Shown here: positions 49,878-59,633 of the stretch, piece by piece
Layout: each line of letters starts with the position of its first letter
How positions within the stretch are numbered: the stretch's first letter is position 1
Assembly (NCBI GenBank): GCA_913031145.1
Contig: CAJWCO010000005.1
Location: 37,171-101,170, forward strand
Direction of reading: 5' to 3'
DNA from: an uncultured Cellvibrionales bacterium
GTDB lineage: Bacteria; Pseudomonadota; Gammaproteobacteria; Pseudomonadales; Porticoccaceae
Length of the DNA: 64,000 nt
Position numbers and translations under genes: made by a program
Notes under the pieces: model-generated
The model's input: only the letters and a program-made list of their open reading frames with translations
Told to the model about the DNA's origin: nothing
The model's database searches: none

Positions 49878-50998
49878 GAGTCGTGGTCCGCTTTGTCGGT
49901 GATCAAGCGATATTTTGAGTGCAAGACATCGATGATTTCCTGCCTTGGATTTTCAGACAACTGGAGTGCCTTACCGGTTATTTTCTCGGCAAGTTGCAAA
50001 TAGGTGTCAGAGACTGTTTGTATCATCGCGCGCGGAAGCGGGTTATTTTTTGCAAGATCATTACGTTCTGGCATACGTGCTTTGTTAAGTAAAATGTCGG
50101 GTTCTGGGAAGTAATCGAGAAGAAGCTGGCGAAATACTTCTTTGGAATTTTCGACCACTCGACCCTCTCGGTAGCTGGGCCCATCCCAGATACGGGAAGA
50201 ATCCGGCGTGCCCACTTCGTCCATGTAGATGAGTTCTCGCTGTCCGTGCGAGTTCGTAACATATCCAAACTCGAATTTGGTATCCACGAACAGTTGATCA
50301 TGTTTCTGCAATTCGCGCTCAATGAGGGTAAAACCCTCGGATAGTAAGCGTTCATAAAGCGCGATATCGTCGCCACATCTGAATTGAAACCGATGTAGAT
50401 TCTTTTCGATATCGGAACGCGTAATGTTCACATCATCCGCTTCGGGAACCCCCGGAATACCGGTGAGTATTCCTTTTGTTGACGGTGTTATTAGCAACTT
50501 TTTCAGTAGCTGGTCACGGCTCAACCCATCGGCTAGTTGGATCCCACAAAACGATCGTTCCCCCGCTGCATAGGCGCGCCACATAGATCCGGTAATGTAC
50601 CGCCGCCCGATGGCTTCTATCAACACAGGCGTTGCCTTTTGTACTATCCACACAAGCGGGTGGGGTATATCTACAATATGGCTATTGGCCAGCCCTTGCT
50701 CACGAAATAAAGTGAACCAGTGGTTAGAGATTGCATTCAAAGCAGCACCCTTGCCGGGAACGCCGCGCATGCCTCCCTCTCCCTGCCAAATACATTCAAA
50801 CGCGGAAATCCGGTCGCTGATGACCATAACGGCGAGCGGTGCATCGCTCGCTACCGGGTAGTGTTTTTCGGCGATGAGTCGCGCACTATCTTCCTGTGTT
50901 AGCCAATAAACTGAACGCACCTTGCCGTTGTGCACGGGTTGATCAGTACAAATAGGTAGGTCATTATTCACTGCCAGTACGTGGGTGGCTAAATCCAT
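49874..50998 (-). CDS. purC: Phosphoribosylaminoimidazole-succinocarboxamide synthase (SAICAR synthase)
   Basis: Purine pathway ligase joining CAIR and aspartate with ATP. Family motifs are visible: the nucleotide-binding GKVRSVYWL near residue 25, [18 protein letters not shown], and the segment [11 protein letters not shown] with the metal-binding residues followed by [13 protein letters not shown]. The 374 residues are the long form found in Vibrio/Shewanella-type bacteria, not the ~237-residue E. coli enzyme. The following gene overlaps its stop. Confidence 0.96.
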   Translation of the reverse strand: MDLATHVLAVNNDLPICTDQPVHNGKVRSVYWLTQEDSARLIAEKHYPVASDAPLAVMVISDRISAFECIWQGEGGMRGVPGKGAALNAISNHWFTLFREQGLANSHIVDIPHPLVWIVQKATPVLIEAIGRRYITGSMWRAYAAGERSFCGIQLADGLSRDQLLKKLLITPSTKGILTGIPGVPEADDVNITRSDIEKNLHRFQFRCGDDIALYERLLSEGFTLIERELQKHDQLFVDTKFEFGYVTNSHGQRELIYMDEVGTPDSSRIWDGPSYREGRVVENSKEVFRQLLLDYFPEPDILLNKARMPERNDLAKNNPLPRAMIQTVSDTYLQLAEKITGKALQLSENPRQEIIDVLHSKYRLITDKADHDS

Positions 50999-51172
50999 CG
51001 GGGGTGTCCTTGCCGGGTTGTCGGGGATTGTTGTCTTATCTCTCGCCAGTCGAAGAGGGATAAGTTTCTGCTGGAAGCCGGAAGTTTATCAATTCCTATA
51101 TTTCGGGGCAAAGAAAAAAATCTCTGTGATACAATCTTGTCTGGCGTCTTAGTTTATGAGGAATGGTTCTGA

Positions 51173-52078
51173 GTGTCCTTGCGCTCTGTGTTAGTAACGG
51201 GTGGTACGGGATTTATTGGCAGACATTTTTGTCGGTCAGCACTCGCTCGGGGCATGCGCGTTACCGTGTTAACGCGTGATGTTAAGGCGGCCAAAGAAAA
51301 TCTTCCCCCAGAAACGCGATTGTGTGGCAGTCTTGATGAGCTTCGATCCCACGACACCTTTCAAATTGTTGTTAACTTGGCGGGGGAACCGCTAGCCGCT
51401 CGTCGCTGGAACACTGCGCGCAAACAGAGTTTTTACACGAGTCGCGTGGGTTTTACCGATCGGTTGGTAACTTTTTTTAAGAACCACAACCAGGTGCCAG
51501 ACCATGTTATCAGTGGTTCAGCTGTGGGGTTTTATGGCCCCAGTCAAGCACCGCTGGACGAAACGTCGTCGCCAATAGACGGTTTTTCTCACCGCTTGTG
51601 CCGTGATTGGGAATCCAGCGCCCGCGCGTTTGAAGCCTTGGGCAGTCGCGTATGTTGTTTGCGCACCGGAATCGTTCTGGGCGAACAAGGTGCTTTATCA
51701 CGGATGTTACCTGCGTTTAAAGTGGGCTTGGGTGGGCCGTTGGGCAGCGGAGAGCAATGGATGTCGTGGATTCATCGCGACGATATGGTGGCATCTATTC
51801 ATCACTGTATTGATCATGTGGAGCTGCGTGGTCCGGTAAATGCAACGGCACTTAATCCAGTCACCAATCGTCAGTTTACTCGGGCCTTGGGTGTTGCCTT
51901 GCAGCGCCCCACGATCTTACCCATGTCAGCCTTTATGGCGCGATTACTTTTCGGCGAAATGGCAGACGAGCTGTTACTTCAGGGGCAAAATGTCCGCCCT
52001 GCCGCACTAAGCGCTAGTGGCTTCAAATTTTTATATCCTCAGTTGGAGGTTGCGCTTAGCTCATTACTGGTTGAGTGA
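51173..52078 (+). CDS. TIGR01777 family NAD-dependent epimerase/dehydratase-like protein (YfcH-type)
   Basis: A 301-residue extended short-chain dehydrogenase-like protein. The N-terminal dinucleotide motif VTGGTGFIGRHF is clear, followed by NLAGEPLAARRW, the YfcH/SulA-homologue signature. The C-terminal domain includes WMSWIHRDDMVASI and NATALNPVTNRQFTRAL. Substrate unknown; this family is widespread and mostly uncharacterised. GTG start with GAGG ten bases upstream. It begins a same-strand run of short genes through pepN. Confidence 0.88.
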   Translation: MSLRSVLVTGGTGFIGRHFCRSALARGMRVTVLTRDVKAAKENLPPETRLCGSLDELRSHDTFQIVVNLAGEPLAARRWNTARKQSFYTSRVGFTDRLVTFFKNHNQVPDHVISGSAVGFYGPSQAPLDETSSPIDGFSHRLCRDWESSARAFEALGSRVCCLRTGIVLGEQGALSRMLPAFKVGLGGPLGSGEQWMSWIHRDDMVASIHHCIDHVELRGPVNATALNPVTNRQFTRALGVALQRPTILPMSAFMARLLFGEMADELLLQGQNVRPAALSASGFKFLYPQLEVALSSLLVE

Positions 52079-52130
52079 CGCTGTCTCGACACATTGGTAT
52101 TGGCCTTTTCTGGCAGTTTAGGTGCGGTTT

Positions 52131-52964
52131 ATGGACGATTTTGCGAACAAGACGATAGTAATAACGGGTGCATCTGCGGGTGTCGGGGCCGCTTGCGCAC
52201 GCGCTTTTGCCGCTGCGGACGCGAATCTGGTATTGGCAGCGCGGGGCGGTGAGGCGCTACAGGCCATTTGTGCTGAGTTAAGCAGTCAAACGAAGGTGGT
52301 TGGCCACCGTATGGATGTTGCTGATTTGGAGGCTTGTGATGCACTTTTGGCGGCCGCGGAAACGGCATATGGCGCGGTGCATGTGCTCGTTAATAATGCG
52401 GGAATGCACGAGCGAGGCTCGCTTGAAAGCATATCGGCAAGAGCGGTCGCTGACATGGTTGACATTAATCTGCGGGCGCCATTGTATTTGTCGGCCGCGG
52501 TTATACCTTTAATGCAACGCGCGGGTGAAGGCGCTATCGTCATGGTAGGCTCATTGGCAGGTTTGTCGCCGCTTGCTGGCGCGGCTACCTATTCAGGAAC
52601 TAAAGCGGGCTTGCGGGCTTTTAGTTTTGCACTGGCCGACGAACTTGCCTCGAGTAGTATTCAGATGGGCATTGTTTCACCGGGCCCTATCGACACAGGC
52701 TTTATTATGGCCGACATCGACAGTGTGGAGGATATTGTCTTTTCACAGCCGATGAGTTCCCCTGAGGAGGTTGCCGACGCTGTATTAGATTTAGCGCGCA
52801 GTAAACGCATCGAAATTGCGATGCCCGGTTTGAGTGGGAAACTCAGTACTTTAGGCTATAACTTTCCGGTTTTGAGGCGTCGTTTACGACCCTTACTGTA
52901 CGCATTAGGCCGTAAGAATAAACGTAAATACCGGCGGGCGCAGCCCTCGAGCCCGATGGAATAA
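52131..52964 (+). CDS. Short-chain dehydrogenase/reductase
   Basis: Classical SDR with cofactor motif TGASAGVGAACA near residues 13-24, the NNAG motif (VLVNNAGMHE), the active-site Ser (VMVGSLAG) and the YSGTKAG tetrad Tyr-x-x-x-Lys. The length of 277 and a basic C-terminal tail (LGRKNKRKYRRAQ) with preceding hydrophobic stretch could allow membrane association; that is inference. Start at ATG 52131; GTG 52122 is possible. The next gene starts 5 bp downstream, suggesting cotranslation. Substrate not predictable. Confidence 0.88.
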   Translation: MDDFANKTIVITGASAGVGAACARAFAAADANLVLAARGGEALQAICAELSSQTKVVGHRMDVADLEACDALLAAAETAYGAVHVLVNNAGMHERGSLESISARAVADMVDINLRAPLYLSAAVIPLMQRAGEGAIVMVGSLAGLSPLAGAATYSGTKAGLRAFSFALADELASSSIQMGIVSPGPIDTGFIMADIDSVEDIVFSQPMSSPEEVADAVLDLARSKRIEIAMPGLSGKLSTLGYNFPVLRRRLRPLLYALGRKNKRKYRRAQPSSPME

Positions 52965-52969
52965 GCGCT

Positions 52970-53743
52970 ATGCATCTTAACTACCGCGAACAAGGCGCGG
53001 GTTCGCCGACTGTTCTTTTACACGGTTTATTTGGCTCGTTGAGTAATCTTGGCGCGCTGGCGCAGTCGTTAAGTCATACGATGCGTGTGGTGAGTTTTGA
53101 TTTGCGTAACCATGGTGATTCGCCCCATGATGGCCACATGGATCTCGATTGTATGGCGCGAGATGTGGTTGAAAGCATGGCGGTGTTGGGTATAGAGCGT
53201 GCCAGCTTTTTGGGTCATTCTCTGGGCGGTAAAGTGGCAATGCAAGTCGCGTTGATGCATCCTGAGCAGGTGGTTAAACTACTCGTAGCAGATATTGCTC
53301 CCGTGCATTACAGCCCGTCACATGGCGCTGTTTTGAATGCGTTAGAGTTGATTAATCGTAGTCTCGTTGATTCTCGCAGCAAAGCCAAAGACATTCTGAT
53401 GAAGTGGGTGACAGATCCTGCAGTGGGTGATTTTTTGCTCAAAAACTTGTATCGAGGAGAGGACAAGAAGTACCGATTGAGATTGAACCTGTCGTCGATT
53501 AGCGACAACTACAACACGCAGTTGTTGGCAGCACCAAAAGGCTTGCCGTTTGGCGGACCTGCGTTGTTTTTAAAAGGGCAGAATTCTGCTTACATTCAGG
53601 ACAAGCACCGAACCTTCATCGAGCGCTTATTCCCGTGTGCAGAGGTTGTGGTCATCGAGGGCGCGGGTCACTGGCTTCATGCGGAGCAACCGCGGATCTT
53701 CAATAAACTTGTCGGGGACTTTATTGGGCGTGAGATTGCCTGA
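52970..53743 (+). CDS. Alpha/beta hydrolase, YbfF-like esterase
   Basis: A 257-residue alpha/beta hydrolase. Visible features are the oxyanion loop HGLFGSLSNLGA, the conserved segment SFDLRNHGDSPH, the nucleophile elbow GHSLGGKVA (Ser about residue 85) and the catalytic His in GAGHWLHAEQP. The HGLFGS...DLRNHG combination fits the YbfF acyl-CoA/esterase group. It follows the SDR gene by 5 bp. Substrate unknown; ester or thioester hydrolysis expected. Confidence 0.88.
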   Translation: MHLNYREQGAGSPTVLLHGLFGSLSNLGALAQSLSHTMRVVSFDLRNHGDSPHDGHMDLDCMARDVVESMAVLGIERASFLGHSLGGKVAMQVALMHPEQVVKLLVADIAPVHYSPSHGAVLNALELINRSLVDSRSKAKDILMKWVTDPAVGDFLLKNLYRGEDKKYRLRLNLSSISDNYNTQLLAAPKGLPFGGPALFLKGQNSAYIQDKHRTFIERLFPCAEVVVIEGAGHWLHAEQPRIFNKLVGDFIGREIA

Positions 53744-53802
53744 TAGCGAGCCGTCAAAATCATGTACTATTTATGGAGTGCACGTCATAAAAGGGGTAAG
53801 AC

Positions 53803-54996
53803 ATGTTTGAACAACTTAATCCAACCAAGATGGACCCGATTCTAGGACTGATGGCGGCTTACAGAGCAGACGCCCGAGTCGAAAAGATCGATCTTGGAGT
53901 GGGTGTTTATATGAATGATCAGGGCCTCACTCCGGTGATGCGCGCGGTCAAAAAAGCTGAATCGCGTTTAATGGAACTTGAACACACTAAGAGTTATCAA
54001 GGTATTGCCGGGGATCCGCAATACAATGCGCGAATGCTGGACTTGCTGCTTGGGCCGCATCACCCCGCTTTAAAAGCCAATCGGGTGCGCTCGATTCAGG
54101 CTCCGGGAGGTTCGGGTGCGCTTCGTGTGGGTGCCGAGCTGATTCTTCGTGCGCGACCGAATGCAAAAATCTGGGTGGGAGTGCCAACATGGCCCAATCA
54201 TATACCGCTTTTAGGTGGGGCGGGCTTGACGATTGAGGAGTATCCTTATTATGACATCGCCACGCGAGAGGTGAATTCAGAAGCGATGATGCAGACGTTG
54301 CGGCAGGTTCCTGCCGGCGATATCGTGTTGTTACATGGCTGTTGTCATAACCCTACGGGTGCTGATTTGACGAAAGCCGCATGGGATGAGATTACCTGCA
54401 TTGCGCTGGAACGAGGATTTATTCCCTACATTGACATTGCGTACCAAGGTCTCGGGAAAAGTTTAGATGATGATGTTTATGGTTTGCGCTCGATGGCTGA
54501 GGCATTGCCTGAATTAATTATTGCATCGTCTTGCTCGAAAAACTTTGGCTTATACCGAGAGCGCACAGGCTCTATATCGTTCGTCTCGGCGACCCCTGCT
54601 CAAGCGGATATCGTCGCGAGTCAGGCGATGGCGGTAGCGCGACAGATTTATTCGATGCCACCTGCACATGGAGCTTTGCTCGTTTCCATGATTCTGGGTG
54701 ATCCGCACTTAGAACAGATGTGGAAAACCGAATTAGATGAGGTTCGTACGCGGATCATCGCCATGCGCAAAATGCTGACAGACAGCATACAAGACAACGC
54801 CGCGGGATTAGACTTTATGCACATCCAAAAACAACGTGGGATGTTCTCGTTTTTGGGTATTTCGTCATCGCAGCTTCAGCGATTGCGCGAAGAGTTCGGT
54901 ATTTACATCGTCTCTTCAACGCGTATCAATTTAGCGGGTATTAACTCCGGGAATATCGACTACCTAGCAACATCGTTGCGAACAGTACTCGCGTGA
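53803..54996 (+). CDS. Aromatic amino acid / aspartate aminotransferase (class I)
   Basis: PLP enzyme of the AspC/TyrB family, the final transamination in tyrosine, phenylalanine and/or aspartate synthesis. The PLP-lysine motif SCSKNFGLYRERTG is exact for this group, with HGCCHNPTGAD and the N-terminal FEQLNPTKMDPILGLMAAY. Length 397 as in E. coli (396/397). A GGGGTAAG site precedes the ATG. Whether it is closer to tyrB or aspC cannot be decided by eye. The window also has pheA and tyrA, whose products need such an enzyme. Confidence 0.93.
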   Translation: MFEQLNPTKMDPILGLMAAYRADARVEKIDLGVGVYMNDQGLTPVMRAVKKAESRLMELEHTKSYQGIAGDPQYNARMLDLLLGPHHPALKANRVRSIQAPGGSGALRVGAELILRARPNAKIWVGVPTWPNHIPLLGGAGLTIEEYPYYDIATREVNSEAMMQTLRQVPAGDIVLLHGCCHNPTGADLTKAAWDEITCIALERGFIPYIDIAYQGLGKSLDDDVYGLRSMAEALPELIIASSCSKNFGLYRERTGSISFVSATPAQADIVASQAMAVARQIYSMPPAHGALLVSMILGDPHLEQMWKTELDEVRTRIIAMRKMLTDSIQDNAAGLDFMHIQKQRGMFSFLGISSSQLQRLREEFGIYIVSSTRINLAGINSGNIDYLATSLRTVLA

Positions 54997-55064
54997 CTCG
55001 CCGCCGGCCGCTGGTGATTTGGGTATGCGTGAGTTAATTTAAACCTGTTAAAACAGAGGGTAGT

Positions 55065-55964
55065 ATGTTGGCATTTAGGCGTATTGGATTGATGGCTAGC
55101 CTGGACGTTCCCGCGGTTAAGGAGTCGCTCGGCACATTGAAGACCGTTCTAGGCGAGGCGGGTCTAGACGTGATTATAGAAGAGCGCACCGCGGGTCTCG
55201 TCGACGATACAATGAGTGTGGTGCGTTCTATTTCAGAGTTCGCTGGCGCCGTTGATTTGGCAATTGTGGTCGGTGGCGATGGCAGTATGTTGAGTGCTGC
55301 TCGAAAAATGGCGGCGTCGGGGATACCGCTTTTGGGGATTAATCGAGGACGTCTAGGGTTTTTAACCGATATTTCCCCAGAGGACATCGAACGGCGAGTG
55401 ATGCCGGTGATTCGGGGTGAATATCAAAGTACGCGGCGGTTTATGCTAGAAACCACAATTATTCGTGACGGGCGCGTTCTAGACTCGGGTGTCGCACTTA
55501 ATGAGGTTGTGCTGCACCCGGGGAAGTCCTTGAGAATGATAGAATTTGAGTTATATGTAGAGGATGAATTTGTTTACAGTCAACGATCAGATGGCCTAGT
55601 TGTGGCCACGCCAACAGGTTCGACCGCGTACGCGTTGTCTGCAGGTGGTCCATTATTGTTTCCTGAATTAGATGCAATCGTGGTGGTACCGTTAAATCCG
55701 CATACTCTGAGCAGTCGTCCAATAGCTTTGCATGGTTCGGCCCGCATAGAACTCCGCGTGGGCCAGAGAAACGAGGTAATGCCGCAGATTACCTGTGATG
55801 GGCATAAATATCTCGGTGTGCGTCCCGGAGATAGAGTCCATATTGCGAAGCATGCCGAGGCGATTAAGTTGATCCATCCACTGGGCAACAGTTTTTACAG
55901 CGTTTGCCGATCTAAGTTAGGTTGGGGTAGTCGTCTTGGATTGGTCTCTGACAATGAGCAATAG
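55065..55964 (+). CDS. nadK: NAD kinase
   Basis: Phosphorylates NAD to NADP. The GGDGSML motif (IVVGGDGSML) near residue 67 carries the catalytic Asp; NRGRLGFLTD and TPTGSTAYALSAGGPL are the other family signatures. 299 residues, close to E. coli (292). An AGAGGG site precedes the ATG. The rhomboid gene overlaps its 3' end. Confidence 0.97.
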   Translation: MLAFRRIGLMASLDVPAVKESLGTLKTVLGEAGLDVIIEERTAGLVDDTMSVVRSISEFAGAVDLAIVVGGDGSMLSAARKMAASGIPLLGINRGRLGFLTDISPEDIERRVMPVIRGEYQSTRRFMLETTIIRDGRVLDSGVALNEVVLHPGKSLRMIEFELYVEDEFVYSQRSDGLVVATPTGSTAYALSAGGPLLFPELDAIVVVPLNPHTLSSRPIALHGSARIELRVGQRNEVMPQITCDGHKYLGVRPGDRVHIAKHAEAIKLIHPLGNSFYSVCRSKLGWGSRLGLVSDNEQ

Positions 55965-56586
55965 TGATGTCGAAACGACAACGAGCCCCTTGAAGCGTTG
56001 CAAACTGGCAGCTCGCGCGCACCCGGTGACGGCGTCTTTGATGGGGATCGCGGGGGTGGGTTATGTGCTTGGCAGCTATACATTTCCAACGCCGAGTCTG
56101 TTCGTGTTTGGCGGATTGGAAAGCGGTCACTACTGGCGTTTGGTGACGCCTATATTTTTACATTTTGGGCTAGTTCATTTTTTGTTCAATGCGATTTGGT
56201 TGGGTATGTTAGGTGGGCGCATAGAAAAGCATGCGGGGGCACTGCATTTTTTTTTGTTGGTAACGACAATAGCAGTGGCATCGAACATGGGTCAGTATTT
56301 ATGGACGCATTCCGTTCGTTTTGGCGGATTGTCTGGGGTGATCTACGGACTGCTCGGCTATTTATGGATGCACCACTGGCTAGCTCGCGACGAAGTCTAC
56401 GCCTTGCCACGTGAACTTCTCGGATTTATGCTGGCGTGGTTGGTCATTGGGATGACGGGCGCTCTCGATGTGTTGCTTGGGGTAGGTATCGCGAATGCGG
56501 CGCACTTCGTTGGACTGTTAACGGGAATGTCTCTGGGTTTGCTCATTGGTTTTATTGCGTCGCGACAAACTGATACAAAGGCCTAG
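55954..56586 (+). CDS. Rhomboid family intramembrane serine protease
   Basis: Polytopic protease that cuts within membranes. The catalytic Ser is in FGGLSGVIYGLLGYLWM (GxSG) and the His in GIANAAHFVGLLTGMSLG; the segment HFGLVHFLFNAIWLGMLG supplies the oxyanion HxxxN on helix 2. About six membrane helices in 210 residues, smaller than GlpG because the cytoplasmic N-terminal domain is missing. ATG 55954 overlaps nadK by 11 bp; a TTG at 55936 is an alternative. Substrates unknown. Confidence 0.92.
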   Translation: MSNSDVETTTSPLKRCKLAARAHPVTASLMGIAGVGYVLGSYTFPTPSLFVFGGLESGHYWRLVTPIFLHFGLVHFLFNAIWLGMLGGRIEKHAGALHFFLLVTTIAVASNMGQYLWTHSVRFGGLSGVIYGLLGYLWMHHWLARDEVYALPRELLGFMLAWLVIGMTGALDVLLGVGIANAAHFVGLLTGMSLGLLIGFIASRQTDTKA

Positions 56587-56644
56587 TGAGTGCGTAACAT
56601 TATAACCAGTTATGGGTAGCGGCGGATTGCGTGAGGCGACGTCT

Positions 56645-56890
56645 ATGCAACTTGAAGCATTGCTTAAGAACATTACTCCCGAGATTTATGAGGCGTTTCA
56701 GCGAGCCATAGAGGTCGGCAAATGGCCTGATGGTAAACCGCTGACAGACGCGCAGAAAGAGACGTGTTTACAAGCCATCATTGTATACGACTCGGGCAGA
56801 CCAGAAACCCATAGAACAGGGTATGTACCGCCGAAAAAAAGCGCATGCGCAAAGGATGATGGCGCAGAAACGCCACTCCATTGGCGATAG
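56645..56890 (+). CDS. DUF1315 (YeaC-like) small protein
   Basis: A small soluble protein of unknown function. MQLEALLKNITPEIYEAF, then VGKWPDGKPLTDAQKETCLQ, line up with E. coli YeaC (MNLDDLINSMTPEVYQRL ... LGKWPDGVALTEEQKENCLQ). I set the start at ATG 56645, which aligns with YeaC and has GAGG nine bases upstream (81 residues); an in-frame ATG at 56612 is also possible. It sits between the rhomboid gene and pepN. Confidence 0.85.
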   Translation: MQLEALLKNITPEIYEAFQRAIEVGKWPDGKPLTDAQKETCLQAIIVYDSGRPETHRTGYVPPKKSACAKDDGAETPLHWR

Positions 56891-56955
56891 CTTCTTCGCC
56901 TGATCCACTCACTTTAAAAGTGACCTGAAACGACCGTTATGCTGAGGGAAAATCT

Positions 56956-59589
56956 GTGAAAGACGCATTGCCACGTACGATTTATTTAGAAGATTATAGG
57001 GTTTCGAATTACCTGATTGACCGCACTGAATTGTGTTTTTTATTGGGTGATGAGTTCACGACAGTGACGACTAAACTCCATGTTAGGCGGAATCCGGACT
57101 GTGTTGAACTCTCGGCAGAGGCGCTAGTGCTCGACGGAAGTGCGAGTCTGCAGTTGTTAAGTATCGCGGTCGACGGACGAGTTCTTAATGAGAGTGACTA
57201 TCGCCGAGATGAGGACACGCTCACCCTTTGGGGGTTGTCAGAGCGGGCATTCATCGAGACGACTGTACAAATTAAGCCACAGTTAAATACGTCGCTGAAT
57301 GGCCTTTATCAGTCGCGAGGGATGTATTGCACTCAGTGCGAAGCGCAGGGTTTTAGACAGATTACTTTTTATCTCGACCGCCCCGATATCATGTCTGAAT
57401 TTAGCACTCGAATTGTTGCCGATGAGCAGCGTTATCCGGTGCTGTTGTCAAATGGTAATTGTATTGCAAAAGAGTCGCTTGATGACGGGCAGCATGCAGT
57501 CACATGGCATGATCCATTTGTGAAGCCTGCGTATTTGTTTGCACTGGTGGCGGGTACGTTGGCGGTGATCGAAGATAACTTTGTGACCTGCAGCGGGCGC
57601 ACGATTGCCTTAAAAATCTACGTTGAAGACAAAGATAAAGACAAGTGCGCACATGCCATGACATCGCTGAAGAAGTCGATGCGGTGGGATGAGCAGGTAT
57701 ATGGCCGCGAATATGACTTAGATATCTTTATGATTGTAGCGGTAGACGATTTCAATATGGGTGCCATGGAAAATAAGGGCCTTAATATTTTCAACACGGC
57801 CGCGGTGCTCGCCAACCAGGCAACAACAATGGATGCCACATTCCAGAACATCGAGGCGATTGTTGCACACGAGTACTTTCACAATTGGTCGGGAAATCGG
57901 GTCACCTGCCGCGATTGGTTTCAATTGAGTTTAAAAGAGGGTTTTACTGTATTTAGAGACGCACAATTTTCGGCTGATATGAATTCGCCGATCGTCAAAC
58001 GTATTCAAGACGTGTCTTTCTTGCGCACGCATCAGTTTGCAGAAGACGGCGGTCCAATGTCCCATCCAGTTCAACCTGACGCTTATATGGAAATTAATAA
58101 TTTTTATACTGTGACAATTTACGAGAAAGGCGCGGAATTAATCGGCATGTTGCACAGTATGCTCGGAGTAGAAACGTTCAGGCAAGCGAGTGATCTGTAT
58201 TTTGAAAGGCACGATGGTCAAGCGGTGACAATTGAGGATTTTGTGGTTGCCATGGAGGATGCGAGCGGTCGAGACTTACAACAATTCAGGCGCTGGTATA
58301 AACAATCTGGAACGCCACGAGTTGACGTCAAGTCGGTCTACAGTAAGTCGCGCAGAGAGTTGACGCTTACCTTTCAGCAAGCGTGCCCCGCCACGCCAGG
58401 GCAGGTCGAAAAAGCGCCTTTTCAGATTCCTATTCGGTGTGGACTCATAGATGCCAAGGGTATGCCCGTGGCTCTGAATACCGCGGGTGACGAAGAGCTG
58501 GTGGTCGAACTGACTGAAGAAACGCATCAATTGGTGATCGACAATGTGGAAGCGGGTGCAGTGCCGTCGCTGCTGCGCGGCTTTTCTGCACCCGTCAAGT
58601 TAAACTATGCATATACCAGCGATGAATTAGCTCACTTGATGGCCCACGACAGCGATGGATTTAATCGGTGGGATGCTGGACAACAATTGGCCATCAATAT
58701 TCTGAATGAACAGACCGAAAATAGTCGGGCCGCGCGCCCCTTGCAACTCGGCGGAACTCTGGTGGAAACCTATAGACAGCTTCTTTCGAGCACCGACGTC
58801 GACGCTGGGATGATTGCTTTAATGCTACAGCTGCCCAGTGAAGCGTTACTGCATGAAAACGCCGGTGAGGTCTACCCTCTGGCAATTCATGATGCCCGCG
58901 AGTTTGTTAAATTGACACTCGCTGCCATGCTAAAAGAACCCTTGTTTGACCTCTATCAACGTCACAATCAGCGGCAGGTTTATGCGCCTGATGCTCAGCA
59001 GATTGGCAGTCGTAGCGTTAAAAATGCGGCGTTAGATTATTTAATGTTGACAGATGTTGGTGTGGAACTGGCATGGCAACAATTTTGCGATGCGAACAAC
59101 ATGACGGATCAAGCCGCTGCCTTGCGCGCTTTGGTAAGTTGCTCAGCGTCTGGCGATTTGGCGACACGTGCTTTGACACAGTTTGAAAAACAGTGGCGCG
59201 ACGAGACGCTCGTAATTAATCTGTGGTTGCAGATACAAGCGACGGATCAGCGGCGGGGCACCTTAAAGCGGGTCGAGAACTTGCTCACTAACGACCACTT
59301 TAGCCTAAAAAATCCCAACAAGGTGCGAAGTCTTATTGGCGCTTATTGCAGTGCTAATCTAGTAAATTTTCACGCTGTGAGTGGCGAAGGGTACGCATTT
59401 TTAGCCGATTATGTGATGCAGCTCAATGGCATTAACCCGCAAATAGCTGCACGGCTTGTTACTCCGCTAACCCGATGGCGCAAGTATGCTCAGCCGCATG
59501 GTCAACTAATGCACGGTGCATTGCAACAGGTCGCCGACCATCCCGGACTCGCCAAAGATGTGCATGAAATTGTCGTGAAGTCATTGTAA
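56956..59589 (+). CDS. pepN: Aminopeptidase N (M1 family)
   Basis: Zinc aminopeptidase, the main broad-specificity peptidase of E. coli-type cells. The exopeptidase motif MGAMENKGLNIFN precedes the zinc site VAHEYFHNWSGNRV ... LKEGFTVFRD (HExxH plus downstream Glu), and the Tyr of YEKGAELI stabilises the transition state. 877 residues, matching E. coli (870). GTG start. It converges with the symporter gene; an inverted repeat spans the two 3' ends. Confidence 0.98.
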   Translation: MKDALPRTIYLEDYRVSNYLIDRTELCFLLGDEFTTVTTKLHVRRNPDCVELSAEALVLDGSASLQLLSIAVDGRVLNESDYRRDEDTLTLWGLSERAFIETTVQIKPQLNTSLNGLYQSRGMYCTQCEAQGFRQITFYLDRPDIMSEFSTRIVADEQRYPVLLSNGNCIAKESLDDGQHAVTWHDPFVKPAYLFALVAGTLAVIEDNFVTCSGRTIALKIYVEDKDKDKCAHAMTSLKKSMRWDEQVYGREYDLDIFMIVAVDDFNMGAMENKGLNIFNTAAVLANQATTMDATFQNIEAIVAHEYFHNWSGNRVTCRDWFQLSLKEGFTVFRDAQFSADMNSPIVKRIQDVSFLRTHQFAEDGGPMSHPVQPDAYMEINNFYTVTIYEKGAELIGMLHSMLGVETFRQASDLYFERHDGQAVTIEDFVVAMEDASGRDLQQFRRWYKQSGTPRVDVKSVYSKSRRELTLTFQQACPATPGQVEKAPFQIPIRCGLIDAKGMPVALNTAGDEELVVELTEETHQLVIDNVEAGAVPSLLRGFSAPVKLNYAYTSDELAHLMAHDSDGFNRWDAGQQLAINILNEQTENSRAARPLQLGGTLVETYRQLLSSTDVDAGMIALMLQLPSEALLHENAGEVYPLAIHDAREFVKLTLAAMLKEPLFDLYQRHNQRQVYAPDAQQIGSRSVKNAALDYLMLTDVGVELAWQQFCDANNMTDQAAALRALVSCSASGDLATRALTQFEKQWRDETLVINLWLQIQATDQRRGTLKRVENLLTNDHFSLKNPNKVRSLIGAYCSANLVNFHAVSGEGYAFLADYVMQLNGINPQIAARLVTPLTRWRKYAQPHGQLMHGALQQVADHPGLAKDVHEIVVKSL

Positions 59590-59595
59590 TGTAAC

Positions 59596-59633
59596 GGGTG
59601 CCGGAGGGACTTCTTAATCAGCGCGCGGCACCC
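59596..59633. terminator. Inverted repeat across the pepN/symporter 3' ends
   Basis: GGGTGCCG (59596-59603) and CGGCACCC (59626-59633) form a perfect 8-bp stem with a 22-base loop, followed on the plus strand by TTATTCTTT. It begins 7 bp after the pepN stop and its right arm lies in the last codons of the symporter gene. It may stop pepN transcription; the large loop and weak T tract limit confidence. Confidence 0.35.
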
